The notes under the pieces were generated by a model. That model made no database searches and was not told the origin of the DNA. It worked only from the letters and a program-made list of their open reading frames with translations. Position numbers and translations under genes: made by a program. This document shows positions 6,566-13,714 of a stretch of DNA of 15,469 nucleotides, one piece after another (the stretch's first letter is position 1; every line of letters starts with the position of its first letter). The stretch is from an uncultured Anaerolineales bacterium (lineage in GTDB: Bacteria; Chloroflexota; Anaerolineae; Anaerolineales; Villigracilaceae), in assembly GCA_937928015.1 (NCBI GenBank), contig CALFXA010000163.1, forward strand, positions 1 through 15,469, given 5' to 3'.

Positions 6566-7753
6566 TTATGCCCGCTTCAAACAGACCAACCCTTTCAGGT
6601 AGGCGCCCTCGGGGAATTCGAGCGCCACAGGATGGTCCGCGCCCTGAGCCAGGTACTCCACGATGCTGGCGTCCACGCCCGCGTCCAGCGCGGCGGAGGC
6701 GACGATCTTTTGGAACAGCCCCGCGTCGATCCCACCCGAGCACGAGAACGTGACCAGAATTCCGCCGGGCCGCAGCAGCTTGAAGGCCAGGCGGTTGATG
6801 TCCTTGTAGCCGCGTGAGGCCTTCTCGGCCTGAGCCGCCGTCGGCGCGAACTTTGGGGGATCGAGCACGATCAGGTCGAAGGAGCGCCGCGCATCGCGGA
6901 ACTTCCTCAGCACCTGGAAGACATCGCCCTCCACCCATTCCTGACCTTCAGCCTGCATCCCGTTTAAGGAGACATTTTCACGCGCCAGGGCCAACGCCTC
7001 GCCTGAGGCGTCCACCGAGGTGACGGATTTCGCGCCGCCCGCCCAGGCATTGACCGTGAATCCGCCCGTGTAGCAGAAGCAATCCAACACGTCGCGTCCC
7101 TGCGCCAGCTCGCGCACCCGCTGACGATTCTTGCGCTGGTCGAGGTAGAAGCCCGTCTTGTGGCCGCTTTGCAGGTTGACGTTGAATTTCAGCCCGTGCT
7201 CGGTGATCGAGAAGACGGGAGAAGAAAGTTCACCGCGCAGCACGCCGACGATTTGTGGCAGCCCTTCGAGTTCGCGCACGTCCGCGTCCGAGCGCTCATA
7301 GATGACCTTCAGTCCCGTCTCTTCAAGCAGCAGGTCGGCCAGAGTTTCTTTCCAAAACTCCGTGCCCGCGGTGAGCGATTGCATCACCAGCACGTCGCCG
7401 TAACGGTCCACCACCAGACCGGGGATGCCGTCCGATTCGGCGTGGATCAGGCGAATCGAGTCCGTGTCGCGGGTCAGGTGCCAGGTATCCCGTGCCGCCA
7501 ACGCGGTGCGGATACGCTTGCGAAAGAAGTCGGCGTTGACCTCTTCTGCGGGGTCGAAGGTCCAGATGCGCGCACGGATCTGCGAGGCGGGTGAATAGGC
7601 GGCTCGGGCCAGGAACTCCCGATTTAACGAGAGCAGGTCCACGATCCCGCCCGGGGCGGGCTCTTCTTCCACTTGCTGGATCGCGCCCGAGAAGACCCAG
7701 GGGTGACGGCGCAGCAGCGATTTCTCACGTCCAGCTTTGAGGAGGATCGGCAT
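6566..7753 (-). CDS. rlmI: RlmI-type class I rRNA methyltransferase (23S rRNA m5C)
   Basis: 395 residues. An N-terminal PUA-type RNA-binding domain (about 1-70, with RRHPWVFSGAI) is followed by an RlmI-like middle region and a Rossmann methyltransferase domain. SAM motif I is VLDCFCYTGGFTV (222-234), the acidic residue of motif II is in SVDAS (Asp248), motif IV is VLDPPKF (296-302), and TFSCSG (335-340) carries the likely catalytic Cys338. Family members methylate C5 of C1962 in 23S rRNA (E. coli numbering). Its ATG overlaps the stop of the upstream acetyltransferase gene (TGATG), which suggests translational coupling. A terminator lies 12 bp beyond its stop. The exact target base is inferred from the family. 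Confidence 0.92.
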   Translation of the reverse strand: MPILLKAGREKSLLRRHPWVFSGAIQQVEEEPAPGGIVDLLSLNREFLARAAYSPASQIRARIWTFDPAEEVNADFFRKRIRTALAARDTWHLTRDTDSIRLIHAESDGIPGLVVDRYGDVLVMQSLTAGTEFWKETLADLLLEETGLKVIYERSDADVRELEGLPQIVGVLRGELSSPVFSITEHGLKFNVNLQSGHKTGFYLDQRKNRQRVRELAQGRDVLDCFCYTGGFTVNAWAGGAKSVTSVDASGEALALARENVSLNGMQAEGQEWVEGDVFQVLRKFRDARRSFDLIVLDPPKFAPTAAQAEKASRGYKDINRLAFKLLRPGGILVTFSCSGGIDAGLFQKIVASAALDAGVDASIVEYLAQGADHPVALEFPEGAYLKGLVCLKRA

Positions 7754-8205
7754 CAGCTTTTCCCTTCCTCGGTGAACGGGCGGAATACTTCCATCCAGCG
7801 TTCGGGCGCTTCGAGTGATTTCCAGCCAAACTGGCGATACAGGCCGTGGGCGTCGCGCGTGGCGAGTGTCCAGCGGCGCAGGCCTTGCAGCTCAGGGTGG
7901 CTCATGATGGTTTGCATCAACCACTTGCCGAGGCCGTGCGCGCGATAATCCTCATGGATGAAGACGTCGCACAGGTAGGCGAAGATGGCGTAATCGGTGA
8001 CGACGCGTGCCAGGCCGATCTGTCGTTCGCCATCGTAGACGCCAAAGACCAGCGAGTTTTGCAGCGCGCGCTCGGTGCGTTCGCGCGGACGGCCTTTGGC
8101 CCAGTAGGCGCGCGTCAGCATGTCGATAATGGCGTCCACGTCCAGGCGGGCGGGATCAGTGGAGATAAGAAAGCCGTCGCGGCGGGTCTCATAAAATTTA
8201 TTCAT
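7753..8205 (-). CDS. GNAT-family N-acetyltransferase
   Basis: 150 residues. The acetyl-CoA loop of motif A is VFIHEDYRAHGLGKWLM (81-97) with R88-x-x-G91-x-G93. Motif B follows as TRDAHGLYRQFGW (116-128), the usual tyrosine-bearing helix. Such enzymes transfer an acetyl group from acetyl-CoA to an amine; the substrate cannot be read from the sequence. It is the first gene of a two-gene unit with rlmI, overlapping it by one base, which is the only hint of a translation-related role. There is no Shine-Dalgarno before the ATG; an extended -10 ends 6 nt upstream, so the message may be leaderless. Confidence 0.88.
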   Translation of the reverse strand: MNKFYETRRDGFLISTDPARLDVDAIIDMLTRAYWAKGRPRERTERALQNSLVFGVYDGERQIGLARVVTDYAIFAYLCDVFIHEDYRAHGLGKWLMQTIMSHPELQGLRRWTLATRDAHGLYRQFGWKSLEAPERWMEVFRPFTEEGKS

Positions 8206-8211
8206 GGCGGG

Positions 8212-8220
8212 AGTGTATCA
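8212..8220 (-). promoter_or_regulatory. Extended -10 for the acetyltransferase-rlmI unit (possible leaderless start)
   Basis: Read on the minus strand, TGA-TACACT is followed by six bases (CCCGCC) and then the ATG at 8205. There is no -35 and no ribosome binding site. Transcription would start at the initiation codon. Confidence 0.4.
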
Positions 8221-8224
8221 CAAG

Positions 8225-8252
8225 TGGTATCATGACGGCTTGCCAAAGGAGA
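8225..8252 (+). promoter_or_regulatory. Extended -10 and ribosome binding site for the YczE-like gene
   Basis: TGG-TATCAT (8225-8233) is a candidate extended -10 facing right, only 4 bp from the leftward one. AAGGAGA (8246-8252) lies just before ATG 8256. The upstream in-frame ATG at 8232 overlaps the -10 and has no ribosome binding site, so 8256 is preferred. Confidence 0.45.
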
Positions 8253-8255
8253 CGC

Positions 8256-8912
8256 ATGTTCAAACCCATTCGTTGGAAACAATTTCCGAGAGATTTCCTG
8301 ATCATCCAGGTTGGTTTTTTTCTGTTCGGATTGGCGATCACGCTGATGATCCGCGCTAACCTGGGGACGAGCGCCTGGGCGGTTCTGGAAGTGGCCTTGT
8401 CCAAAATCCTGCACATCACAGTCGGGACGATGACCGTGTTGATGGGGTTCATCGTGCTTTCAGGCGCGCTGATCATGCGCGAGAGGCTGGGCTGGGGTAC
8501 GCTGGCCAATATTCTGTCCATCGGGCCGTGGGAGGATTTCTGGCTGGCCAGGATTCCTTCGGTGAGTGACAACCTGCCTTTGCAGATTGGTATGTTGATG
8601 GCCGCCATCTTTTTGATGGGACTGGCCAGCGCCATCTACATCGGCGTGGATGCGGGCGCGGGTCCGCGTGACAGCATGATGCTGGCGATCAAGCGCACCA
8701 CCGGCGTCAGCATCCGCGTGGCGCGCGGCATCATCGAGGTGACGGTGGTCACCATCGGCTGGCTGCTGGGCGGGCCCGTGGGGATCGGTACGCTGGTCTA
8801 CGCCCTACTGGTGGGACCGTCTGTGCAGTTGGGCTTCAAGATCTTCAATGTCCAACCGCATAAACCATTGGAGGTCGAAGTGCAGGCGGAGATCGAAGGG
8901 GGAGCGGAATAG
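8256..8912 (+). CDS. YczE/YitT-like multi-spanning membrane protein (COG2364 type)
   Basis: 218 residues with about five hydrophobic segments (about 13-33, 47-75, 107-131, 150-172 and 176-196). Family-like features are RANLGTSAWAVLEVALSK after the first helix, the glycine-rich YIGVDAGAGPRDSMMLAIKR (about 127-146), and GPVGIGTLVYALLVGPSVQLGF near the end. These match the YczE/YyaS/YitT group, which is conserved but has no settled function. The start follows an AAGGAGA. It is the first gene of a likely three-gene unit with the flavoprotein (43 bp gap) and the LysE-type exporter. Confidence 0.83.
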   Translation: MFKPIRWKQFPRDFLIIQVGFFLFGLAITLMIRANLGTSAWAVLEVALSKILHITVGTMTVLMGFIVLSGALIMRERLGWGTLANILSIGPWEDFWLARIPSVSDNLPLQIGMLMAAIFLMGLASAIYIGVDAGAGPRDSMMLAIKRTTGVSIRVARGIIEVTVVTIGWLLGGPVGIGTLVYALLVGPSVQLGFKIFNVQPHKPLEVEVQAEIEGGAE

Positions 8913-8955
8913 AAAAATCGGTACCTGGTACTGTCTTTGTGGAAAGGAGCCAACT

Positions 8956-9444
8956 ATGACCCCGAAGCAAGTCACTCGTCCGACCTTCCCCAAGGGGTAC
9001 GTGGATCACCCCGTTTCGGAAGTCCCGTGGGAATACGTAGAGCAACGTTTGCGCGAGTCGGTCAATTACTGGCTGTGCTCGGTGCGCCCCGATGGACGCC
9101 CGCATGTCATCCCGCGCTGGGGCGTGTACCTGGACGGCAAGTTCTATTACGATGGCAGCCCCGAGACGCGACATGCCCGTAATTTGGAGGCGAATCCGAA
9201 CGTCAGCCTGCACCTCGAAAGCGGCAACGACGTGGTCATCATGGATGGAACATCACAGCCCGCGGGCAAACCCGCGCCCGAGTTCGCCGTCCGTTTGGCG
9301 GAGGCATATCGCGCCAAGTACGCGAGCGAAGGCTACAGCCCCGAACCCACGCAATGGGATGAGGGCGGGCTGTATGTTTTTACCCCGCGTCAATGCCTGG
9401 CCTGGACAAAGTTCTTCGAGAACCCGACCAAGTTCGTGTTGTAA
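8956..9444 (+). CDS. Pyridoxamine 5'-phosphate oxidase-like flavoprotein (PNPOx/FDOR fold)
   Basis: 162 residues. The split-barrel pattern is visible: NYWLCSVRPDGRPHVIPRWG (about 37-56), then GKFYYDGSPETRHARNLEANPNVSLHLES, in which the ETRHARNL segment and the following strand resemble the cofactor phosphate-binding part. Members use FMN or F420 in redox reactions; many act on small organic substrates. Which cofactor is used here cannot be decided from motifs alone. The ATG at 8956 is fixed by AAAGGAG (8943-8949), 6 nt upstream; an in-frame start further up would overlap the preceding gene. LysE follows 6 bp after its stop. Confidence 0.85.
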   Translation: MTPKQVTRPTFPKGYVDHPVSEVPWEYVEQRLRESVNYWLCSVRPDGRPHVIPRWGVYLDGKFYYDGSPETRHARNLEANPNVSLHLESGNDVVIMDGTSQPAGKPAPEFAVRLAEAYRAKYASEGYSPEPTQWDEGGLYVFTPRQCLAWTKFFENPTKFVL

Positions 9445-9450
9445 CAACCC

Positions 9451-10059
9451 ATGTGGTCCTACCTGCTGCAAGGCATCGGATTCGGCCTGGCGGCTGCCGC
9501 CCAGCCTGGACCGTTCCAGACCTACCTCGTATCCCAGACGCTGCTGAAAGGCTGGCAGCGAACTCTGCCCGCCGCCTTTGCGCCACTGATCAGCGACGGG
9601 CCGATCATCCTACTGTGCCTGTTCGTGCTGAGTCAGGTCCCCGCCTGGATGCAGCGCATCCTTTACTTTGCGGGTGGACTCTTCATCCTGTACCTGGCCT
9701 TCGGCGCCTACAAAGCCTGGCGAGACTTCGCCCCATCCCTGCCCGCGCCCGAGTCGGGGGCCCAGCAAAGCGTGCTCAAGGCTGCGCTGATGAACGCGCT
9801 CAATCCCAGCCCATACATTTACTGGACCCTGGTGACAGGCCCGATCCTGCTGCGCGGCTGGCGCGAGACTCCGCTCCACGGGATTGGCTTTCTGGCAGGC
9901 TTTTACGTTACCATCGTGCTCAGTCTGATGGGGATCATCCTTGTATTTGGCACGGCACAGCGCTTCGGACCCAAGGTCAACCGTGCATTGTTGGGTGTTT
10001 CGGCGGTGGCGTTGTTGTGTTTTGGCGTGTATCAGATGTGGCTGGGGGTAGTAGGATAG
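9451..10059 (+). CDS. LysE/RhtB-family amino-acid exporter
   Basis: 202 residues with six hydrophobic segments, the usual number and length for the family. The N-terminal signature region is GFGLAAAAQPGPFQTYLVSQTLLKGW (about 10-35). The mid-protein ALMNALNPSPYIYWTLVTGP (about 113-132) corresponds to the conserved N-P motif of the second repeat. LysE proteins export basic or other amino acids and small metabolites through the inner membrane; the substrate is unknown. The gene has no evident Shine-Dalgarno and starts 6 bp after the preceding stop, so it probably depends on reinitiation. It is the last gene of the unit; a repeat and a bidirectional terminator follow. Confidence 0.9.
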   Translation: MWSYLLQGIGFGLAAAAQPGPFQTYLVSQTLLKGWQRTLPAAFAPLISDGPIILLCLFVLSQVPAWMQRILYFAGGLFILYLAFGAYKAWRDFAPSLPAPESGAQQSVLKAALMNALNPSPYIYWTLVTGPILLRGWRETPLHGIGFLAGFYVTIVLSLMGIILVFGTAQRFGPKVNRALLGVSAVALLCFGVYQMWLGVVG

Positions 10060-10145
10060 GTGAGCTTAAACCGTTGAAGTGATAACTCTAACTAAAAAAA
10101 ACAAGTTGCTACCCTTACTTTTTGAATCGCTTTAAAACAAGGTCC
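10060..10145. other. AT-rich intergenic stretch, no gene seen
   Basis: This stretch, together with the repeat and terminator to 10262, forms the largest plain gap of the right half (203 bp). It has several A- or T-runs and no open reading frame, promoter or RNA gene that I can support. Confidence 0.5.
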
Positions 10146-10214
10146 TTAACGCAAAGGCGCAAAGACGCTAGTATTTAATACTTTGTTCTTTGCGACTCTG
10201 CACCTTTGCGTTAA
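10146..10214. repeat. Long imperfect inverted repeat with TTAA ends (REP/MITE-like)
   Basis: The arms at 10146-10168 and 10192-10214 are 23 nt each. The outer 12 bases (TTAACGCAAAGG against CCTTTGCGTTAA) pair perfectly, and there are three mismatches further in. The left arm contains a short internal tandem (GCAAAG repeated). The centre is a further small palindrome, AGTATT-T-AATACT (10170-10182). The GCAAAGnCGCAAAG pattern resembles dispersed intergenic repeats known from many bacterial genomes. There is no coding capacity. It may be a non-autonomous mobile or REP element. Confidence 0.7.
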
Positions 10215-10216
10215 AA

Positions 10217-10260
10217 AAAGAAACCCGCCTTCAAAGGGCGGGCTTCTTTCATCTTTTTTT
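10217..10260. terminator. Bidirectional intrinsic terminator between the LysE and ATPase genes
   Basis: AAAGAAACCCGCC (10217-10229) pairs with GGCGGGCTTCTTT (10237-10249) with one A-C mismatch on the plus strand (a U-G pair on the minus strand). T-runs lie on both sides (10253-10261 for the plus strand; A-run 10213-10219 for the minus strand). It serves both converging units. Confidence 0.92.
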
Positions 10261-10262
10261 TC

Positions 10263-12992
10263 CTACTTCTTCAATTTCTTCCCCACTTCCATCACAATCA
10301 GTACCACGACTCCTGCCGTGATCGCAATCGACAGGTCACACAGGCTGAGCGGAATCACGCCGAAGAACTCGGCCAGGAACGGGATGTAGAGCACGCTCAG
10401 TTGCAGGACCACCACCAGCGCGGCCATGCCCGCCAGCAGCGGATTGCTCATCAGCCGCAGCTTGAGGAAGGAGTCCTTCGAGGAGCGCGAAGCCAGCGCC
10501 TGGAAGACCTGCGCGAAGGCCAGGAAGGTGAAGACCATCGTCTGCCATTGTTCCAGGCCGCGGAAGTAGTACCAGGAGCCGAGCGCCAGCGCCAGCCCGC
10601 CGATCAGTGCGCCGACCCAGACCACCTGCAGGCCCGCGCCGCGCGAGAATACGCCTTCCTTCGGCGAATAGGGCGGACGCTTCATCGTGTCGCTTTCGGC
10701 GTTTTCCACGCCCATACCCAGGCCGAGCAGGCCATCGGTCAGCAGGTTGAGCCACAGCAATTGCAGCGGCAGCAGCGGAATGGGCTTACCGAGGAAGGGC
10801 GCCAGCAGCATCACCAGCACCTTGCCGATATTGCCCGCCACGCTGAAGCGCACGAACTTGCGGATGTTGTCATAGATGACGCGCCCCTCTTTGACCGCGC
10901 TGACGATGGTGGCGAAGTTATCGTCCAGAAGCACCATGTCGGCGGCTTCCTTAGAGACGTCCGTGCCCGTGATGCCCATCGCCACGCCGATGTCCGCGCG
11001 GCGCAGGGCGGGGGCATCGTTCACGCCGTCGCCTGTCATCGAGACGATGTGTCCGCGCTCCTGCAAAGCCTGCACGATTTTCAACTTATGCTCGGGCGAG
11101 ACACGTGCGAAGACCTGCGCATCCTCGACCACGGCTTTCAATTCCTCGAAGGACAGCGTCTCAAGCTCGGCGCCCGTCAACACGCGGCCCGTCTCGGCGA
11201 TGCCCAGCTGACGCGCGATCTCCGCCGCCGTCAGCGGGTGGTCGCCCGTGATCATCACCGTGCGGATGCCCGCGCTCCTGGTCACGGCCACCGCATCGCG
11301 TACCTCTTCGCGCGGCGGGTCGATCATCCCGAACAGGCCGACGAAGGTCAGGTTCTGTTCCAGGTCGGTCTGGATAATCTCAGGGATTTGGTCCAGCAGG
11401 CGGAAGGCGACGCCCAGGACGCGCATACCCTTTTTGGCCAGCCGCTCGTTGGCCGCCTCGATCCTGGACCTCCAGCCTGCATCCACGGGAACGGCTTTTC
11501 CCTCCGCCCAGACCTGGCTCGACAGGCCGAGCAAACCGTCCACGCTGCCTTTGGTGAAGGCGATGTAACGATGGCTGCCGATCTCCAGCCCCGCCAGCAC
11601 CGTTGGGTCGTACTGCCCGAGATGGTGGACGGTGGTCATGCGTTTGCGATCCGAGTCGAAGGGCAGTTCCGCCGCGCGCGGGAAGGACGTGTCCAGCGCG
11701 GACTTCCAGTAGCCCATGCGGGCGGCGGCGGCCACCAGTGCGCCCTCGGTCGGGTCGCCGAGGGTGTGGAAGCGGTCGTCGCCCTCGTCCACCAGGCGGG
11801 CATCGTTACACAGCGTGCCGCCAATGGCCGTCAGCGAGAGCGCCGACTGTGCGGGCGCGCCCAGGCCTTTCGTCGCGACGAAGGAGCCGCTGCGGTCCAT
11901 TTCCTCGGTCAGGTCAAGGGCGTGGTCGGCCACGTCCAGCACGACCACGCTCATGCGGTTCTCGGTCAGCGTGCCGGTCTTGTCCGAGCAGATGACCGTC
12001 ACCGAGCCGAGCGTCTCCACGGCGGGCAATTTGCGGATGAGCGAGTTCTGCTTCAGCATGCGCTGCGCACCGAGCGCCAGGGTGATGGTCACCACGGCGG
12101 GCAGGCCTTCGGGCACGATGGCCACCGCCACGCTGACGGCCGTCAGCAACATGTGACGCAACTCGTCGCCGCGCAGCAGGCCGAGTACCGCAATGAAGAC
12201 CGCAATGACCACGCCCGCAACAGCCAGATTCTTGCCGAGCGTGTCGAGCCGTTTTTGCAGTGGGGTCTGGCCTGCATCGCTCTGCTGGATCAAGTCGGCG
12301 ATCTTGCCCAGTTCGGTCTGCATACCCGTAGCGATGACCAGCGCCAGCCCGCGCCCCTGGGTGACGATCGTGCCCATGTAGCCCATGTTGCGGCGGTCGC
12401 CGAGAGGGAGCGCCTGCCCTGAGCCTGCCGAAGGGTCGCCTGAAAGCGCAGCGCTTTGCTTTTCGACAGGTTCGGATTCGCCCGTCAGCGCGGCTTCCTG
12501 AACCCGCAGGTTGACCGCTTCGAGCAGGCGCACGTCCGCGGGGAGGACGTTGCCCGCTTCGAGTTGCAGGATGTCGCCGGGGACGAGGTCCCGCGCCGAT
12601 AACGGAGTCAACTTCCCGTCACGGATGACACGCACCTCGGGCACCGATAACTTCTTCAGCGCGGCGATGGCCTGTTCGGCGCGGTATTCCTGGATGAATC
12701 CCAGAATGGCATACAGCAGCACGATGGCCGCGATGGCGATGGTGTTCTTCGTGTCGCCCAGCAGGCCCGCCACCACGGCGGCGGCGATCAGGATCAGCAC
12801 CATCGTGGCGGTGATCTGCTCCCAGAAGATTTTCAGCGGCGTGCGCCCTCCCTTTTCGACCAACTCGTTGCGGCCGTATTTTTCCAGCCGCGCGGCGGCT
12901 TCGGCCTGGGTCAGGCCCATTGCCTGATCCGATGCCAACTCTTTCAGACTTTCATCGACACGGTTCAAATGCCAGTTCATGTTACTCCACAT
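10263..12992 (-). CDS. P-type ATPase, P2A-like, likely Mn2+/Ca2+ exporter
   Basis: 909 residues. It has an N-terminal cation-ATPase domain, TGES actuator loop (170-173), M4 motif PEGLP (294-298), phosphorylation site DKTGT (Asp337), KGSVDGLL nucleotide region (about 481), DPPR (about 559) and hinge TGDGVNDAP (653-661). About ten membrane helices fit the family. By alignment with SERCA, site II residues are kept (Glu295; Asn749, Thr752 and Asp753 in M6), but site I glutamates are replaced: E771 by Lys724 and E908 by Gln828. A single-site pump, like Ca2+/Mn2+ SPCA types, is therefore likely. It follows dedA in an operon behind a Mn2+ riboswitch. An in-frame repeat lies at about residues 184-194. 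ATG 12992 (AAGGA, 5 nt upstream) overlaps dedA by 11 bp; ATG 12980 (after GGAG) is the alternative. Confidence 0.93.
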   Translation of the reverse strand: MWSNMNWHLNRVDESLKELASDQAMGLTQAEAAARLEKYGRNELVEKGGRTPLKIFWEQITATMVLILIAAAVVAGLLGDTKNTIAIAAIVLLYAILGFIQEYRAEQAIAALKKLSVPEVRVIRDGKLTPLSARDLVPGDILQLEAGNVLPADVRLLEAVNLRVQEAALTGESEPVEKQSAALSGDPSAGSGQALPLGDRRNMGYMGTIVTQGRGLALVIATGMQTELGKIADLIQQSDAGQTPLQKRLDTLGKNLAVAGVVIAVFIAVLGLLRGDELRHMLLTAVSVAVAIVPEGLPAVVTITLALGAQRMLKQNSLIRKLPAVETLGSVTVICSDKTGTLTENRMSVVVLDVADHALDLTEEMDRSGSFVATKGLGAPAQSALSLTAIGGTLCNDARLVDEGDDRFHTLGDPTEGALVAAAARMGYWKSALDTSFPRAAELPFDSDRKRMTTVHHLGQYDPTVLAGLEIGSHRYIAFTKGSVDGLLGLSSQVWAEGKAVPVDAGWRSRIEAANERLAKKGMRVLGVAFRLLDQIPEIIQTDLEQNLTFVGLFGMIDPPREEVRDAVAVTRSAGIRTVMITGDHPLTAAEIARQLGIAETGRVLTGAELETLSFEELKAVVEDAQVFARVSPEHKLKIVQALQERGHIVSMTGDGVNDAPALRRADIGVAMGITGTDVSKEAADMVLLDDNFATIVSAVKEGRVIYDNIRKFVRFSVAGNIGKVLVMLLAPFLGKPIPLLPLQLLWLNLLTDGLLGLGMGVENAESDTMKRPPYSPKEGVFSRGAGLQVVWVGALIGGLALALGSWYYFRGLEQWQTMVFTFLAFAQVFQALASRSSKDSFLKLRLMSNPLLAGMAALVVVLQLSVLYIPFLAEFFGVIPLSLCDLSIAITAGVVVLIVMEVGKKLKK
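12417..12475. repeat. Palindromic dispersed-repeat-like sequence inside the ATPase gene
   Basis: CCCTGAGCCTGCCGAAGGG (12417-12435) resembles the common REP-like core CCTGAGCCTGTCGAAGG. A matching inverted arm with TTCGACAGG occurs at 12462-12470, and a perfect AAAGCGC-A-GCGCTTT dyad (12443-12457) lies between. In the ATPase frame it encodes SGDPSAGSGQA beside TGESEPVEK. The right arm overlaps codons that are conserved anyway, so only the left part need be an insertion. Confidence 0.65.
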
Positions 12993-13650
12993 CCATTTCC
13001 TTGCGCGGACCGCTCAAGAATGCGGCAATCTGTGCGCGATAGACGAACACCGCATAGGCCAGCATGACCAGCGCACCGCCCGCCAAAATGATGGGCAGGA
13101 ATTGCTTGAGATAATGGCTGATCAGCATCCACTCGCGCCCGAGCAGATAACCGACCCCAATCAATAGTGTACACCAGACGTAGGTCCCGACGAAGGTGGC
13201 TGCGAGAAATTTGGGGAAGGGGATGCGCGCCAGTCCCGCGGGGATGCTGACCAGGGTGCGGATTCCTGGGATGAGCCTGCCGATCAGGATGATCCCCAGC
13301 CCGAACTTGTGGACCTGTTCTTCGGCGCGGGCGATGTGACTTGCATCGAGGCGGAACCAGCCTGCGAACTTCTCGATCACAGGGCGGCCACCCATCCGCG
13401 CCACCCAGTAGGTAATGGAGGCGCCCAACGCGCTGCCCAGCCCTGCGTACAGGCCGCCGAGGAGGATGTAGCCCGGGTGGATGCCGTGCCGCTCGATCAG
13501 CATCCAGCCCGCAAAGGCCAGGATGATCTCGCTGGGGGTGATGCCTGTGGCGTTCTCGAATGCCATCAGGCCGAAGACGCCCGCCCAGCCGAATTGGTCG
13601 AAGATGGTTTGCAAGGTGGAAAGCACGAAGGTTTCGGTTTGGTCGAACAT
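12982..13650 (-). CDS. DedA-family (SNARE-associated/VTT) membrane protein
   Basis: 222 residues. Family features are FENATGITPSEIILAFAGW (about 31-49) with the conserved acidic and proline residues, GLYAGLGSALGASITYWVARMGG (about 66-88), and FIGRLIPGIRT-like IGRLIPGIRTLVSIPAGLARIPFPKF (about 128-153), including the essential arginines of the DedA superfamily. Several hydrophobic helices and a short re-entrant region are expected. DedA proteins act in membrane physiology and are proposed to be proton-coupled lipid flippases or ion-related transporters. The ATG at 13650 has AGAGGAG 5 nt upstream; further upstream the frame runs through riboswitch DNA and is not coding. It is the first gene of the Mn2+-riboswitch operon and overlaps the ATPase start by 11 bp. 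Confidence 0.92.
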   Translation of the reverse strand: MFDQTETFVLSTLQTIFDQFGWAGVFGLMAFENATGITPSEIILAFAGWMLIERHGIHPGYILLGGLYAGLGSALGASITYWVARMGGRPVIEKFAGWFRLDASHIARAEEQVHKFGLGIILIGRLIPGIRTLVSIPAGLARIPFPKFLAATFVGTYVWCTLLIGVGYLLGREWMLISHYLKQFLPIILAGGALVMLAYAVFVYRAQIAAFLSGPRKEMDVE

Positions 13651-13680
13651 GATGGCTCCTCTAACGTGGTGGGCGGCAAT

Positions 13681-13714
13681 AAAAAAGACCACCGCCAAAA
13701 TTGGCGATGGTCTT
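13681..13714 (-). terminator. Riboswitch expression-platform terminator before dedA
   Basis: On the minus strand AAGACCATCGCC (13714-13703) pairs with GGCGGTGGTCTT (13696-13685) over a 6-nt loop, followed by UUUU. It shares the GCAAGACC and P1 3' strand with the aptamer, so the two structures exclude each other. It sits 31 bp before the dedA start, in the 5' leader, and cannot be the end of an upstream gene. Confidence 0.88.

Noticed and set aside
6078..6938. 286-codon minus-strand open frame spanning the small membrane gene and the end of rlmI
   Set aside because: Runs through a terminator and is out of frame with the rlmI methyltransferase domain; no family pattern.
8848..8955. Upstream start of the PNPOx-like gene overlapping the YczE gene
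   Set aside because: The added residues are Arg-rich and out of family; AAAGGAG fixes ATG 8956.
10146..10214. CRISPR array or tandem repeat
   Set aside because: There is one inverted pair only, with no regular direct repeats and spacers and no cas genes nearby.
10401..12422. 673-codon open frame on the plus strand opposite the ATPase
   Set aside because: Its product is rich in Arg, His, Gln and Asp with no domain pattern, as expected from the antisense of a GC-rich gene. The minus-strand ATPase carries all catalytic motifs.
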